Below are positions 29,079-37,147 of a stretch of 64,000 bases of DNA, in pieces. This DNA is from Alteromonas lipotrueae. Lineage in GTDB: Bacteria > Pseudomonadota > Gammaproteobacteria > Enterobacterales > Alteromonadaceae. Positions within the stretch are counted from its first letter, which is position 1; each line of letters begins with the position of its first letter. The stretch spans positions 62,001 through 126,000 of the forward strand of contig NZ_JAESDI010000013.1 in NCBI RefSeq assembly GCF_019249215.1, given 5' to 3'. The notes under the pieces were generated by a model. The model had not been told where the DNA came from and searched no databases. It saw only the letters and a list, made by a program, of their open reading frames with translations. The translations under genes were made by a program, and so were the position numbers.

Positions 29079-30605
29079 CTAAGACGGTAAAAAATGGACA
29101 GAAAAAGTCACCGTTCCTATTCGAAGGGTATCGCCATTTTCTAGTTCGGCCTTCGTGTTTGGCGCTAAGTCTTTATCATTTATTGCGGTCCCATTTACAC
29201 TGCCTAAATCGTCAATCATGACCTTATTGTCTATCAAAGTAACGTTTAAATGCTCTCGTGAAACACCCGGCACATTAATAACGTAGTTTGCTTTTTGTGC
29301 CGAACGACCTATCAATATGCCGCCTTCGGTTCTGGCTAAAGTAGACCCAATAACTTTAATACGATGCTCACCACCCGCTTCATCTTTGCCATCGAGAATA
29401 ATATCGTCGAAGGTTGCTGACGCCATGCTGAGCGCTTCTTGCGCAGAGGCCACTTTGGCTTTCTCTGCCGAAAGTTGCTGCTTGTTTTCCGAGGCCTCCT
29501 GTTCTACTTCAAGCAGTTTTTTTCTGCGGCGGCTTAATACAATAAGCACCACAATCAGTACCAGAATGATTGGAATTGCATAGTAAATAAGTTTCTGTTG
29601 TTCACTTTTCTTTTCTTCTTCGAATTCCTGCTCTTTTTGTTTACTCTTCGCTTCGGTTTCTTTTACTTTTTCTTCTTGTTCTTTAATGGCTTTTTCAGCA
29701 TCTTCGAGCTTTTTCTGTTGTTCAATGGTTTGTTGTCTAGCTTCTTCCAATGCTTCTTCGGCCTTTTGACGTTCCGCATCTTGTCGTGTCGTATCAGCTT
29801 TAGCTTCTTCTAGCGCTTTTTTCTTTGCTTCCGCTTCTTTCTTTAACTTTTCAAGCTCTTCTTCCACTGCCTTTCGTTCGGCTTCTTGCTTCTCAAGTGT
29901 TGCTTGCTGCTTTTTCTTTTCTTCTTCTAACGCAGCCAGTTGGTCAGCTTCAGACAAACAACTATTTTCTGATTCTGTGAAATCTATATTTTGCTTAGTA
30001 AGAAACGCTTTTAGGTTAGTTAAGCTGGTTGCGGCTGAAAATGAGGAAGACAGTTTAAGTCGCTTGTCGAATACCCCTTTGGTATCGCTAACACTAACGC
30101 CTAGTAGCTCTTGGCAATTGTTCACTAGCGGTGCACCAAACTCTCCTTCTGTAAATAATGCCGTATGCTGCCACCGCTGTTCAGGGTGGCTTTTATCTAT
30201 AGGAAGTATGGAGTGAAGAGTGCCGGCCGTAGAGAGGCCATTTAGCTTCACCAAATAGATTTTGCTACCAATGACAGTATTCTCTTTCGCCACCACCGCA
30301 GGGGTACCTGTTAACCCGTTAACATGCAGAATGGCTAAGTCTAAGTTTTCGTCTTTTGCTGATAAGTCAGCAATCAACTTTGCCTTGCTGATAGGGTCAG
30401 TGACGACAAACTGATTGCCCTGCGCTAGCAGTTTTTGGTTGATAATAATGGTTTCGTTTGCAACCAGCGTAGCAATGCCTGTTTGCTCAATTTTTCCATT
30501 ATCAAGCACCTCTATAGCGACCGTAGTAGAAGCATAGGATGGCAAAGTAAATAGTACCCAAAGTGTAATAAACATCCCTACTCTATACACAAGTGTATTC
30601 CTCAA
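29079..30605 (-). CDS. Trypsin-like pseudoprotease, coiled coil, TM and FHA fusion
   Basis: A 508-residue membrane protein in four parts. A signal peptide or anchor (8-25) leads to a trypsin-like fold (about 28-205) that keeps the Asp strand LDLAIL (Asp89) but has GEFGAPL (154-160) where GNSGGPL is expected, and no His in the usual position (ETIIINQKLL). It is therefore probably an inactive protease. A charged coiled coil of over 110 residues (about 222-338) follows, then a membrane helix (about 340-358) and a cytoplasmic FHA domain (about 428-505) with GRS at 433, SREH at 449-452 and Asn471. FHA should bind phosphothreonine made by the operon kinase, linking a periplasmic binding domain to cytoplasmic phosphorylation. 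The coupling is inference. Confidence 0.82.
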   Translation of the reverse strand: MRNTLVYRVGMFITLWVLFTLPSYASTTVAIEVLDNGKIEQTGIATLVANETIIINQKLLAQGNQFVVTDPISKAKLIADLSAKDENLDLAILHVNGLTGTPAVVAKENTVIGSKIYLVKLNGLSTAGTLHSILPIDKSHPEQRWQHTALFTEGEFGAPLVNNCQELLGVSVSDTKGVFDKRLKLSSSFSAATSLTNLKAFLTKQNIDFTESENSCLSEADQLAALEEEKKKQQATLEKQEAERKAVEEELEKLKKEAEAKKKALEEAKADTTRQDAERQKAEEALEEARQQTIEQQKKLEDAEKAIKEQEEKVKETEAKSKQKEQEFEEEKKSEQQKLIYYAIPIILVLIVVLIVLSRRRKKLLEVEQEASENKQQLSAEKAKVASAQEALSMASATFDDIILDGKDEAGGEHRIKVIGSTLARTEGGILIGRSAQKANYVINVPGVSREHLNVTLIDNKVMIDDLGSVNGTAINDKDLAPNTKAELENGDTLRIGTVTFSVHFLPS

Positions 30606-30617
30606 ATTATCTGTTAG

Positions 30618-31436
30618 TTAATGGGTAGATGGCTCTTCTAATGTTTCACCCGCTTCCGGCTGCACTGTAGCGGGCTCATTTACCACAGGTTCTTTTACCT
30701 GCATGACAACAAGCGTCGCGTTATCTTGCTTAGGTCGTTCTTGTGCTTTAACCGCGTTTAACAGTGCCATTACTAGTTCGGCACTATCATTTGAAGACTG
30801 TTGGCATACCCCAATAATTGTTTCATCACTACAACTTTCCACCCCGTCGCTAGCCAAAATAAGCAAATCATGTGGCATGAGTTCTCTGGAATGGTCCGGC
30901 GCATCAACCCGTTCAATATTTTCGCCCATTACGGCTTCGAGTAATTGAGAACGAACCGGTGATGTCCTTGCTTCCTCGCTTGATATTTCGCCCAGCTCTA
31001 CTTTTCTGGCCAACACTTCCGACATAGAATGGTTTTCGTTAAGTCGCACCAACGTTTTGTTACGCAGTAACCACATTGGGCTGTCTCCTACACTTAACCA
31101 CTGTAGATGTAAGCCATCAAAAACTGCCGCAATTAACGTGGTTCCCATACCTGATAACTCAGGGTTTTCTTTTACCTGATGATAAATAGCAAGGTTGGCC
31201 GCATCTAACGCGTTAATTAAACGCTGCTTAATATCCTGTTCATCGCTTTCAATAAATTGCTGTTTGAATGTATCGATAACCAAGCTACTGGCGATATCTC
31301 CCCCAACATGCCCCCCCATCCCATCAGCTAACAGCAACAACCGGAAACCGTTAGGCCAAGTTACTACTGAGGCACTGTCTTGTTGGCTTTTTCGAGCACC
31401 AATTATTTGAGACCACGCCACCTGAACCGAATACAT
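30618..31436 (-). CDS. PP2C-family Ser/Thr phosphatase, soluble
   Basis: A 272-residue phosphatase counted from ATG 31436, which follows the FHA gene stop after two bases and has GAGGATT as ribosome binding site; a longer frame would begin inside the upstream gene. Metal-binding motifs of bacterial PP2C (PppA/Stp type) are present: RKSQQDSA, LLADGMGGHVGGD, LSVGDSPMWL, LASDGVES and KQDNATLVV. An acidic Pro/Glu tail of about 30 residues ends the protein. It should remove phosphates added by the kinase at 34865. There is no membrane segment, in contrast to the second PP2C gene at 37148. Confidence 0.88.
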   Translation of the reverse strand: MYSVQVAWSQIIGARKSQQDSASVVTWPNGFRLLLLADGMGGHVGGDIASSLVIDTFKQQFIESDEQDIKQRLINALDAANLAIYHQVKENPELSGMGTTLIAAVFDGLHLQWLSVGDSPMWLLRNKTLVRLNENHSMSEVLARKVELGEISSEEARTSPVRSQLLEAVMGENIERVDAPDHSRELMPHDLLILASDGVESCSDETIIGVCQQSSNDSAELVMALLNAVKAQERPKQDNATLVVMQVKEPVVNEPATVQPEAGETLEEPSTH

Positions 31437-31438
31437 GA

Positions 31439-32236
31439 TTAATCCTCTTCCATACTTTCCCAAGTGAAGTTTTCGCCACACAAAGGCACAAACCTCAGTG
31501 TGGTTTCACCAATAGAAATATGACTAAAAGCAGGTAATATCATGGGCTGCAGTACGGGCGCAGGCTGGTTATCTAAATAGGTCATATTGGTACCTGAGCC
31601 CGGCTGAATATAGAACTGGTTACCTCGAGGATCGTAAGAAATGGTGGCATGATTAGCCCTTGATACTTGCCCATCACCAAAATCAACACTGACTCTTTCA
31701 GATGCACTTCGCCCAATACTATTTTGGCCAAAGCCCAATTTTAAAAAGTGCCCTTTACCCGGCCCTTTTACCACCACTAGCCAACCAGAGATGGGGTCTT
31801 GCATAGGATCAGGCATAGAATGTGGTGACTGCACGGCGGTTTCAGTCGTACTGACTGGCGGCGCACTAGGTCTTCTGTTTCCCCCTACCACAGTGGGTAG
31901 TGCATCAATGTCATCGTGATTAGATATACTAGAGTTTTCGCGAATATCAACGGTCTCAGCAGGTGTTGTCGTATGCTGACGGTTGGCTGGAGTTGTTGAA
32001 GGTTCATCAAATATTAAACCAGACGTTGCAGGCCTTGAAGGCCTAGTACTTGAGGGCATAGTATTGGTGGGAGAAGGTGTGGTAACCGTTGGCCCATCAT
32101 TAGCGGTATTGCTACCCATACCACTTGCCCGAGTTTCAGGTTCGGTTGGAGCTATACCTTTAGGAGCTCTGCCTTCATGAGCTATGACTGACGGCATATC
32201 AACTGGAACGCCATCTGGGCCTCGTTTAATCGCCAT
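31439..32236 (-). CDS. FHA-domain protein with long Thr/Pro-rich N-terminus
   Basis: A 265-residue cytoplasmic protein. Residues 1-140 are low-complexity and disordered, very rich in Thr, Pro and Ser (for example GPTVTTPSPTNTMPSST), and are likely kinase substrates. The FHA domain (about 150-250) shows GQNSIGRS, QVSRANHATI and the loop GSGTNMTYLDN, in which Gly-Thr-Asn takes the place of the usual Asn-Gly-Thr. A protein of this type can bind its own or a partner's phosphothreonine. Stop and start junctions are tight on both sides (2 bases to the phosphatase, 9 to the MotA-like gene), so all three are co-translated. Confidence 0.8.
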   Translation of the reverse strand: MAIKRGPDGVPVDMPSVIAHEGRAPKGIAPTEPETRASGMGSNTANDGPTVTTPSPTNTMPSSTRPSRPATSGLIFDEPSTTPANRQHTTTPAETVDIRENSSISNHDDIDALPTVVGGNRRPSAPPVSTTETAVQSPHSMPDPMQDPISGWLVVVKGPGKGHFLKLGFGQNSIGRSASERVSVDFGDGQVSRANHATISYDPRGNQFYIQPGSGTNMTYLDNQPAPVLQPMILPAFSHISIGETTLRFVPLCGENFTWESMEED

Positions 32237-32245
32237 GGTGCACCT

Positions 32246-33079
32246 CTATTTGTTTTCGTAAAGTCTATTAATTAAATTGTCCATACAATATTGACCCGCA
32301 CTATTAAGTGCCATTTCTTCCCTAGCCTGCACAATATGTAGTAAGAAAACCAAAACGGCAGACATAATCAAGGCCACTAACGTGGTGTTAAACGCTAAGC
32401 CTAAATCTGTGGTTAACAACCCTAACCATTCACGAATCGCGTCTGTGTCTGATACATCGGGCATGTCTGCCGCCGACGATAACGCTAATGCAATTCCCAC
32501 CACCGTACCGATAAACCCAAGCGTAGGTATTAACCATACAAGGTATCGCAACATATTAAATTTGAGCTCTATTTCATGCTGCATTAACTCAAGGCTGGAA
32601 TTCATTAAAGAGTTGGCTTGGTCCGCTGAATTGCTGCCTTGGAATTGAAGGATCACCCGTTTGGTGAGCCTTTGTACAAAGAAATGCTGAGCAACTTTTC
32701 GCTCGCATATACCGGTATAAATAGGTACTAGATCTTTCGCCCTCAGCATAACGTCATCTTCTTCAGGCAAAATATAAAGCTTAAGCTGCTCTAACTCTTT
32801 GGCTGAACGATTGTGCCTAACCCACATTTCGCCTAGCCCGATAAAGAACATGAGCCACATTAGGTTTTGCAAGGTAGCGGGAAACATACCACTGCTGCGA
32901 TCGAACAATACGTCGCCCACATTTATTTGACCGGTTTTGGCTTCGCTGACAGGAAGTATTAATGCAAATACGCCAACCACAAATATGGTGATAAATATGG
33001 CGACTAAAGCCACAATAACCCGATATTTCTGCTCGTCTGATTCCAATAAATTCATAACGTTTACCAATCCATGTTTCAT
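32246..33079 (-). CDS. MotA/TolQ/ExbB-like proton-channel protein
   Basis: A 277-residue inner-membrane protein with four predicted helices (about 20-42, 68-86, 177-200, 225-250) and a cytoplasmic loop of about 90 residues between the second and third, the MotA/TolQ/ExbB layout. The family signature is clear in helix 3 (LVWLIPTLGFIGTVVGIALAL) and helix 4 (TTDLGLAFNTTLVALIMSAV). Such proteins form pentamers around two partner helices and convert ion flow into movement. The partners here are most likely the two vWA proteins with an Asp in the anchor; no ExbD, TolR or MotB gene is nearby. A Met at residue 9 is an alternative start. Confidence 0.88.
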   Translation of the reverse strand: MKHGLVNVMNLLESDEQKYRVIVALVAIFITIFVVGVFALILPVSEAKTGQINVGDVLFDRSSGMFPATLQNLMWLMFFIGLGEMWVRHNRSAKELEQLKLYILPEEDDVMLRAKDLVPIYTGICERKVAQHFFVQRLTKRVILQFQGSNSADQANSLMNSSLELMQHEIELKFNMLRYLVWLIPTLGFIGTVVGIALALSSAADMPDVSDTDAIREWLGLLTTDLGLAFNTTLVALIMSAVLVFLLHIVQAREEMALNSAGQYCMDNLINRLYENK

Positions 33080-33088
33080 GTTAGCTAT

Positions 33089-33457
33089 TTACGAGGACGA
33101 TTCAATTTCACCCGTAGCAGTGTTGCGAATAGGCTTAAATGACATAGGCTCAACATCTTCATTCACTTCTTTTTGCTTTAAAAAGCCAGCCACTGCGGGC
33201 GAATTTATAATGCTACTGAGCTTAATTTTTTTCGTTCCCAACACGAGGGAATCGGCTCCGTCTATGTAGCCTTGCTTAAGTGGGCTCCACTCTCCATTCT
33301 TTTTACAAAAAGTGCCGTGAGTCGACCTACGATCTGCGCAAAAGTAGCGCCCGTCATTGGTGACAGTTATTTCCATGTGAATGCGAGAAATACTCGGGTC
33401 TGCAATACAGATATCAGCTTGGCTCGACCTACCTACCGTGTAAGTTGCAAACGCCAT
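33089..33457 (-). CDS. Small FHA-domain protein
   Basis: A 122-residue cytoplasmic protein. I place the start at ATG 33457, one base after the stop of the upstream lipoprotein gene and behind GGAAGAG; a longer frame overlaps that gene by 62 bases and is unlikely. The FHA domain fills residues 1-85: TVGRSSQADICI, PSISRIHMEITV and RRSTHGTFC. The final 35 residues are polar and may be disordered. It would act as a phosphothreonine-reading adaptor between the kinase and the MotA-like protein, whose gene follows after nine bases. That role is inference. Confidence 0.8.
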   Translation of the reverse strand: MAFATYTVGRSSQADICIADPSISRIHMEITVTNDGRYFCADRRSTHGTFCKKNGEWSPLKQGYIDGADSLVLGTKKIKLSSIINSPAVAGFLKQKEVNEDVEPMSFKPIRNTATGEIESSS

Positions 33458-33458
33458 A

Positions 33459-33986
33459 TCACTCTTCCAATGAATATCGGGTTCGCATGGCAACAATGTC
33501 TTTGATACCGGTAGAAACAATGCCTACTTGACTTTCAACACTACCAACTTGCGAATCTAACTGCTTTAGGTCTTCAACCAGTTCATCCTTACTCCCCTCT
33601 TTCTCCTGCAGTTGTGCATTCTTTTGCTTAATGAGTAGTGCACTGTCTTTATTCTTCTGATTCAATGCTAAGGTTTGCTTTTCAACTTCCTCAATTTCCA
33701 ACTTTAAATCGGTGAGTTGTTGCTCGGTAAGTTCGTAGCTAGACAGCTCTTTTTTGACCAAGTAAAGCTGGCTCATATAGTAATCAATTTCTTCATCGAT
33801 TCCCTTCACTCGGCTATTTAGCCCATCGAGCTTCTCTTGCATACTCGCAATAGTTTTTTCATCTAAGCCACTTACACTCGCCCAGATGCGATCACTAGTA
33901 CTTTGTTCTCTGGGATCTGCCGAAACCGCACAACCCACTACGACTATGCTAAGTAGCACTACACCTAATTTATATAACTTGTTCAT
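33459..33986 (-). CDS. Coiled-coil lipoprotein
   Basis: A 175-residue lipoprotein with signal peptide and lipobox VVGC (Cys19). Residues about 40-160 are almost entirely heptad coiled coil (ELTEQQLTDLKLEIEEVEKQ). The residue after Cys is Ala, not Asp, so outer-membrane delivery by Lol is allowed. No known family is recognised. It lies between a second coiled-coil lipoprotein and the FHA gene, with gaps of 11 and 1 bases, and so is part of the operon. A periplasmic scaffold or ruler is a reasonable guess. Confidence 0.75.
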   Translation of the reverse strand: MNKLYKLGVVLLSIVVVGCAVSADPREQSTSDRIWASVSGLDEKTIASMQEKLDGLNSRVKGIDEEIDYYMSQLYLVKKELSSYELTEQQLTDLKLEIEEVEKQTLALNQKNKDSALLIKQKNAQLQEKEGSKDELVEDLKQLDSQVGSVESQVGIVSTGIKDIVAMRTRYSLEE

Positions 33987-33997
33987 ATCGTGGCTCC

Positions 33998-34807
33998 TTA
34001 ACCTGCAATTAAGCTGTTAAGTGCAGTATTTTGCTCATCCAATTGTGAAGATTGAGTTTGGATGGCAGCCAGTTGCATGGAAAGTTGATCTCGCTTGGCA
34101 AGTAACTCCTCATGGGCCTCTTGTGTCTTGGCTTTATCTTCGGTTAGTGACGCAATTTCTTCTTCACTGTCTTCAAGTGCACTGTTCAAATATGAAAGCG
34201 TATCGGTATAGCGGTCTTCGAGTAGTTGATTCTCAGCCCGTAAAGCTTCCCCTTCCGCAAGCAATGCTGTCGCCTCAGCAATTTCTGCTTCAGTGAGTGA
34301 TGCTTTGCTTTTAAGTAAATCAATTCTTTCTTCCATCGTTGAAATGTTTTGCTTAGTTTTTGCTAACTCTTCTTCTCGGGTTTGAATCGCATTTTCAGAC
34401 GCTTCAATTTCTGACTCTAGAAACTCATAGTTACTGGCATAATTCATACGTCTAACTGCAATCGCTTCACCTATATATTTCCCTAACTGATCTCCGGCAA
34501 TACCGCCAATGCCAGCACAACCAGCCATAAGCAATTTATTTCCGCCAAATTTCTTATAACACGCATAGCCGCCCACAATCGCACCGATGATTTGGCCCAC
34601 CGTTCGTGAAGTACTAATATCCTTCTTACCCAACTCTTCAACGGGCGAACTTACGTCAAACGAGCTGAAGTCCATGCCGCCTTCGCTACTGTTACTTTGA
34701 TTACTCTCTGGTGTTAAAGCCCCCATCAAGCTTTCTGCTGTATTTGCACACCCTGTCATGAGTAAACATGCAATGGTCGCTGGCACTACTTTGTTTAACG
34801 TATTCAT
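33998..34807 (-). CDS. Lipoprotein with glycine zipper and coiled coil
   Basis: A 269-residue lipoprotein. The start is taken at ATG 34807, which gives a standard signal peptide with lipobox LMTGC (Cys20); a longer frame adds 12 residues ahead of the signal. Residues about 72-125 form a glycine-zipper membrane-like segment (VGQIIGAIVGGYACYKKFGG, GCAGIGGIAGDQLG), seen in outer-membrane and pore-associated lipoproteins. A long coiled coil fills about 130-260 (ENQLLEDRYTDTLSYLNSAL). No homologue is recognised. It is the second gene after the kinase. The glycine zipper suggests insertion into or across a membrane, which would make it a candidate outer-membrane part of the system. Confidence 0.75.
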   Translation of the reverse strand: MNTLNKVVPATIACLLMTGCANTAESLMGALTPESNQSNSSEGGMDFSSFDVSSPVEELGKKDISTSRTVGQIIGAIVGGYACYKKFGGNKLLMAGCAGIGGIAGDQLGKYIGEAIAVRRMNYASNYEFLESEIEASENAIQTREEELAKTKQNISTMEERIDLLKSKASLTEAEIAEATALLAEGEALRAENQLLEDRYTDTLSYLNSALEDSEEEIASLTEDKAKTQEAHEELLAKRDQLSMQLAAIQTQSSQLDEQNTALNSLIAG

Positions 34808-34864
34808 TTTTAAATCCCTATTAAATTGACAGACGTCTTTCAAGTTCGTAATTCTAGGTTGGCT

Positions 34865-36604
34865 TTAACTGCAAGCTTTAGGAGTAACGGTTATTCGTTT
34901 TTCTAATAACTCAACGACTTCGCTCTTTTCATTTAATTTAGAAGCTTCTTGAACAAGTAACTTTAATGAGGCTAGGTATTCTGCTTTATCGTACTTCCCT
35001 TTTTGTTTACTCGACTTTATGACTTCATCGAAGACATTATTGATATGTTTTGAGCTTGATTGATGACGAGATACTAAATCGAAGGCTCGCTCTCTGGCTT
35101 TCGCTAAATTCTTTTCAATATTTAGCGTTCGGTTTTCAATGCCAGAACGAAGTAGCTCCATATTTCTCGTCCCAGCATCATCCATATCATCGATTTCTTC
35201 CATTGCACATAGCATGCGGTTTTCAATAGTATTGCTGTCGTTATCCATCTCCGCTTTAGTGACCAGAGAGTAAATAATATCGATTTCTTCGTTTACTAAA
35301 ATCTGACTGGAAGCAGTGCTACTTTTGGTCGACTGCAAGCCATAAAAGCCGCCTAGCAGAACGACAACCGCCGCACAAAGCGCGCCTACCCACATTTTGA
35401 AGTTGTTTTTAGTTTGTGGAGTTGTCGGTTGATGTTGATTCGCGTTCGCCCCAGCATTATTGGGAATAGAGCCCGCGCTGTACCCCGTGTTACCGCTAAC
35501 AGATATAGGTTGAGGCGCAGAAACCCCTGTCGTATTTGGCCCCGAGGCGCTATGTGACTTGAGTGAACCAGGATTGGAATGGGTAGCCTGTGGATGAGCA
35601 ACATGCGATGGATAGCTTGGTGGAAACTGAGATGCTGAGGCCGATGAATCTAACCGAGTAGTTTGTTGTTCGTCTAGCCCAACCTGTGGTGTTACGGGTA
35701 CACCTTGTAACGCAGCTATAAGTTCATTTGCAGTTTGAAAACGTTCACTAATGCGAATTGATAGCGCTTTTTTAATTGTATTAATAAAATTTTCAGAAAA
35801 CTGCCCTTTAACTTCATCCAGTCGGGTTAGGGCAGGATCCGCTTGTCCTTGCAATACTCTGGCGGTACGGTCTTCAACCCGAGGAGGGTTGGCATTAAGA
35901 ACAATTCGCCACATCATCGCGCCAACTGCGTGAATATCTGTCCAAGGGCCAAGTTCGCCCTCTGAACCTACCTGCTCTAGCGGAGCATAACCATAAGTTT
36001 GCATTTGATTTTCAGACTTCTGCGTGTGGCCAAAGTTTTGTTTTGCAGCTCCAAAGTCAATCAACAATGGGCGCTCGTCACTTGAGCGAACAAAGATATT
36101 AGCGGGCTTAATATCTCTATGTAATACACCTTGGTCGTGTATATACTGCAAGCCTTCTAGCACAGGTATCATTAGTTTTATTATTTGCGCTTCAGTGAGT
36201 GGACATTCCTGTGCTGTGTGAGCTTTAAGGATCTGAGCGAGTTCTTTTCCTCGCTCTAAATTCATTACTAGATACGCCGTTCCATTGTATTTGAAGAAGT
36301 CTTTGCAGCGAATAATATTGGGGTGGTCATCAAACTGGACGAGCTGCTTTGCTTCATCGAGAAATTTTTGGATACCGGTTTCAAATTCTAGTTCGTCTGA
36401 CTGGCTTAATGGATAAACGGTCTGACCATCACGAGTAGCACAGTGCTGCGGCATAAATTCTTTAATGGCCACCAAGGAATCAAGATGCGTGTGGCGCGCT
36501 TGATAGACAATACCAAACCCACCAACCCCAAGGACTGACTCTATTTGATACTGTTGAAGTTGCGTACCAGCTGGTAACGCGAGCTTGTGCACCTGACTGC
36601 TCAT
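34865..36604 (-). CDS. Membrane Ser/Thr protein kinase (PknB/PpkA-like)
   Basis: A 579-residue kinase. The catalytic domain (about 18-302) is complete: Gly loop GVGGFGIVY (26-34), Lys48 in AIKE, HRDIKPANI with Asp164, and DFGAAK with Asp183. The activation segment TYGYAPLEQ is typical of bacterial kinases. A Ser/Thr/Pro/Asn-rich juxtamembrane stretch (about 310-400) leads to one membrane helix (about 404-423) and a periplasmic helical tail of 155 residues without PASTA repeats. It is the first gene of the ten-gene operon that also holds FHA and PP2C genes, so its substrates are probably the FHA proteins and their Thr-rich tails. The periplasmic tail may be the sensor. The family is certain, the signal unknown. 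Confidence 0.9.
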   Translation of the reverse strand: MSSQVHKLALPAGTQLQQYQIESVLGVGGFGIVYQARHTHLDSLVAIKEFMPQHCATRDGQTVYPLSQSDELEFETGIQKFLDEAKQLVQFDDHPNIIRCKDFFKYNGTAYLVMNLERGKELAQILKAHTAQECPLTEAQIIKLMIPVLEGLQYIHDQGVLHRDIKPANIFVRSSDERPLLIDFGAAKQNFGHTQKSENQMQTYGYAPLEQVGSEGELGPWTDIHAVGAMMWRIVLNANPPRVEDRTARVLQGQADPALTRLDEVKGQFSENFINTIKKALSIRISERFQTANELIAALQGVPVTPQVGLDEQQTTRLDSSASASQFPPSYPSHVAHPQATHSNPGSLKSHSASGPNTTGVSAPQPISVSGNTGYSAGSIPNNAGANANQHQPTTPQTKNNFKMWVGALCAAVVVLLGGFYGLQSTKSSTASSQILVNEEIDIIYSLVTKAEMDNDSNTIENRMLCAMEEIDDMDDAGTRNMELLRSGIENRTLNIEKNLAKARERAFDLVSRHQSSSKHINNVFDEVIKSSKQKGKYDKAEYLASLKLLVQEASKLNEKSEVVELLEKRITVTPKACS

Positions 36605-37147
36605 TCTTCCCTCTGCAGTGGTAAATACTTACCTGTATATTTGCATTGTGTGTTGCACTTTATACTACCCTTAGTGTGCAACTTTCTTTCTAATTAATGG
36701 CGCAGTTGTCAACATCTTTTGAGTCACTAAAAAAACACCAGCTGATCAAAATTTAAACAACAATAAAAGATATACACCAAAGAAAATAACGAATCAATCT
36801 TTTAAACGAGCACAATATGTTTATTTTTTGATCGGTAGCATTTGTATGAAAAACGATCAATACTACAAAGCGCTAGTGAAAAGTATTTGGCCTTTTCGTT
36901 GTTCTACGCACTTACAAAAATAATGAATTGCGATTTCAACGGCACCAAGGACAGGTACAAATATGATACTTTCAGCTCCCTCTTTTTTGTCTTTCCGCCT
37001 TTTCTCTTTAGCGAAACAAAGGCGATTTACCCAGTTATCAAGCCTTCTCTTGCTTCCTTTTAAAAAGATAAAGCCTGTAGTGAATCTACTGAGTTGCCAA
37101 TTTCGGCGGTGACTTTTCAATAGCGGCTTTTCTTAAGGAAGAGAAAT
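36605..37147. other. Divergent promoter region of the kinase/FHA cluster
   Basis: A 540-base AT-rich gap between the divergent kinase operon and the phosphatase-peptidase-ABC operon. Both promoters must lie here, but I find no confident -35/-10 pair and no clear dyad. Short frames on both strands have no ribosome binding site or family likeness and are not called. Confidence 0.45.

Noticed and set aside
29598..29813. Phe/Leu-rich 71-codon plus-strand frame, apparently a membrane protein
   Set aside because: It is the antisense of the Lys/Glu coiled coil of the FHA fusion protein; Glu and Lys codons read as Phe, Leu and Ser on the other strand.
27178..33079. Zorya defence system
   Set aside because: MotA-like and anchored proteins recall ZorA/ZorB, but there is no ZorC, ZorD or ZorE, no OmpA domain on the anchors, and the neighbours are signalling proteins.
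36842..37120. Overlapping short frames on both strands in the divergent promoter gap
   Set aside because: No ribosome binding site, low-complexity residues, and the gap must hold two promoters.
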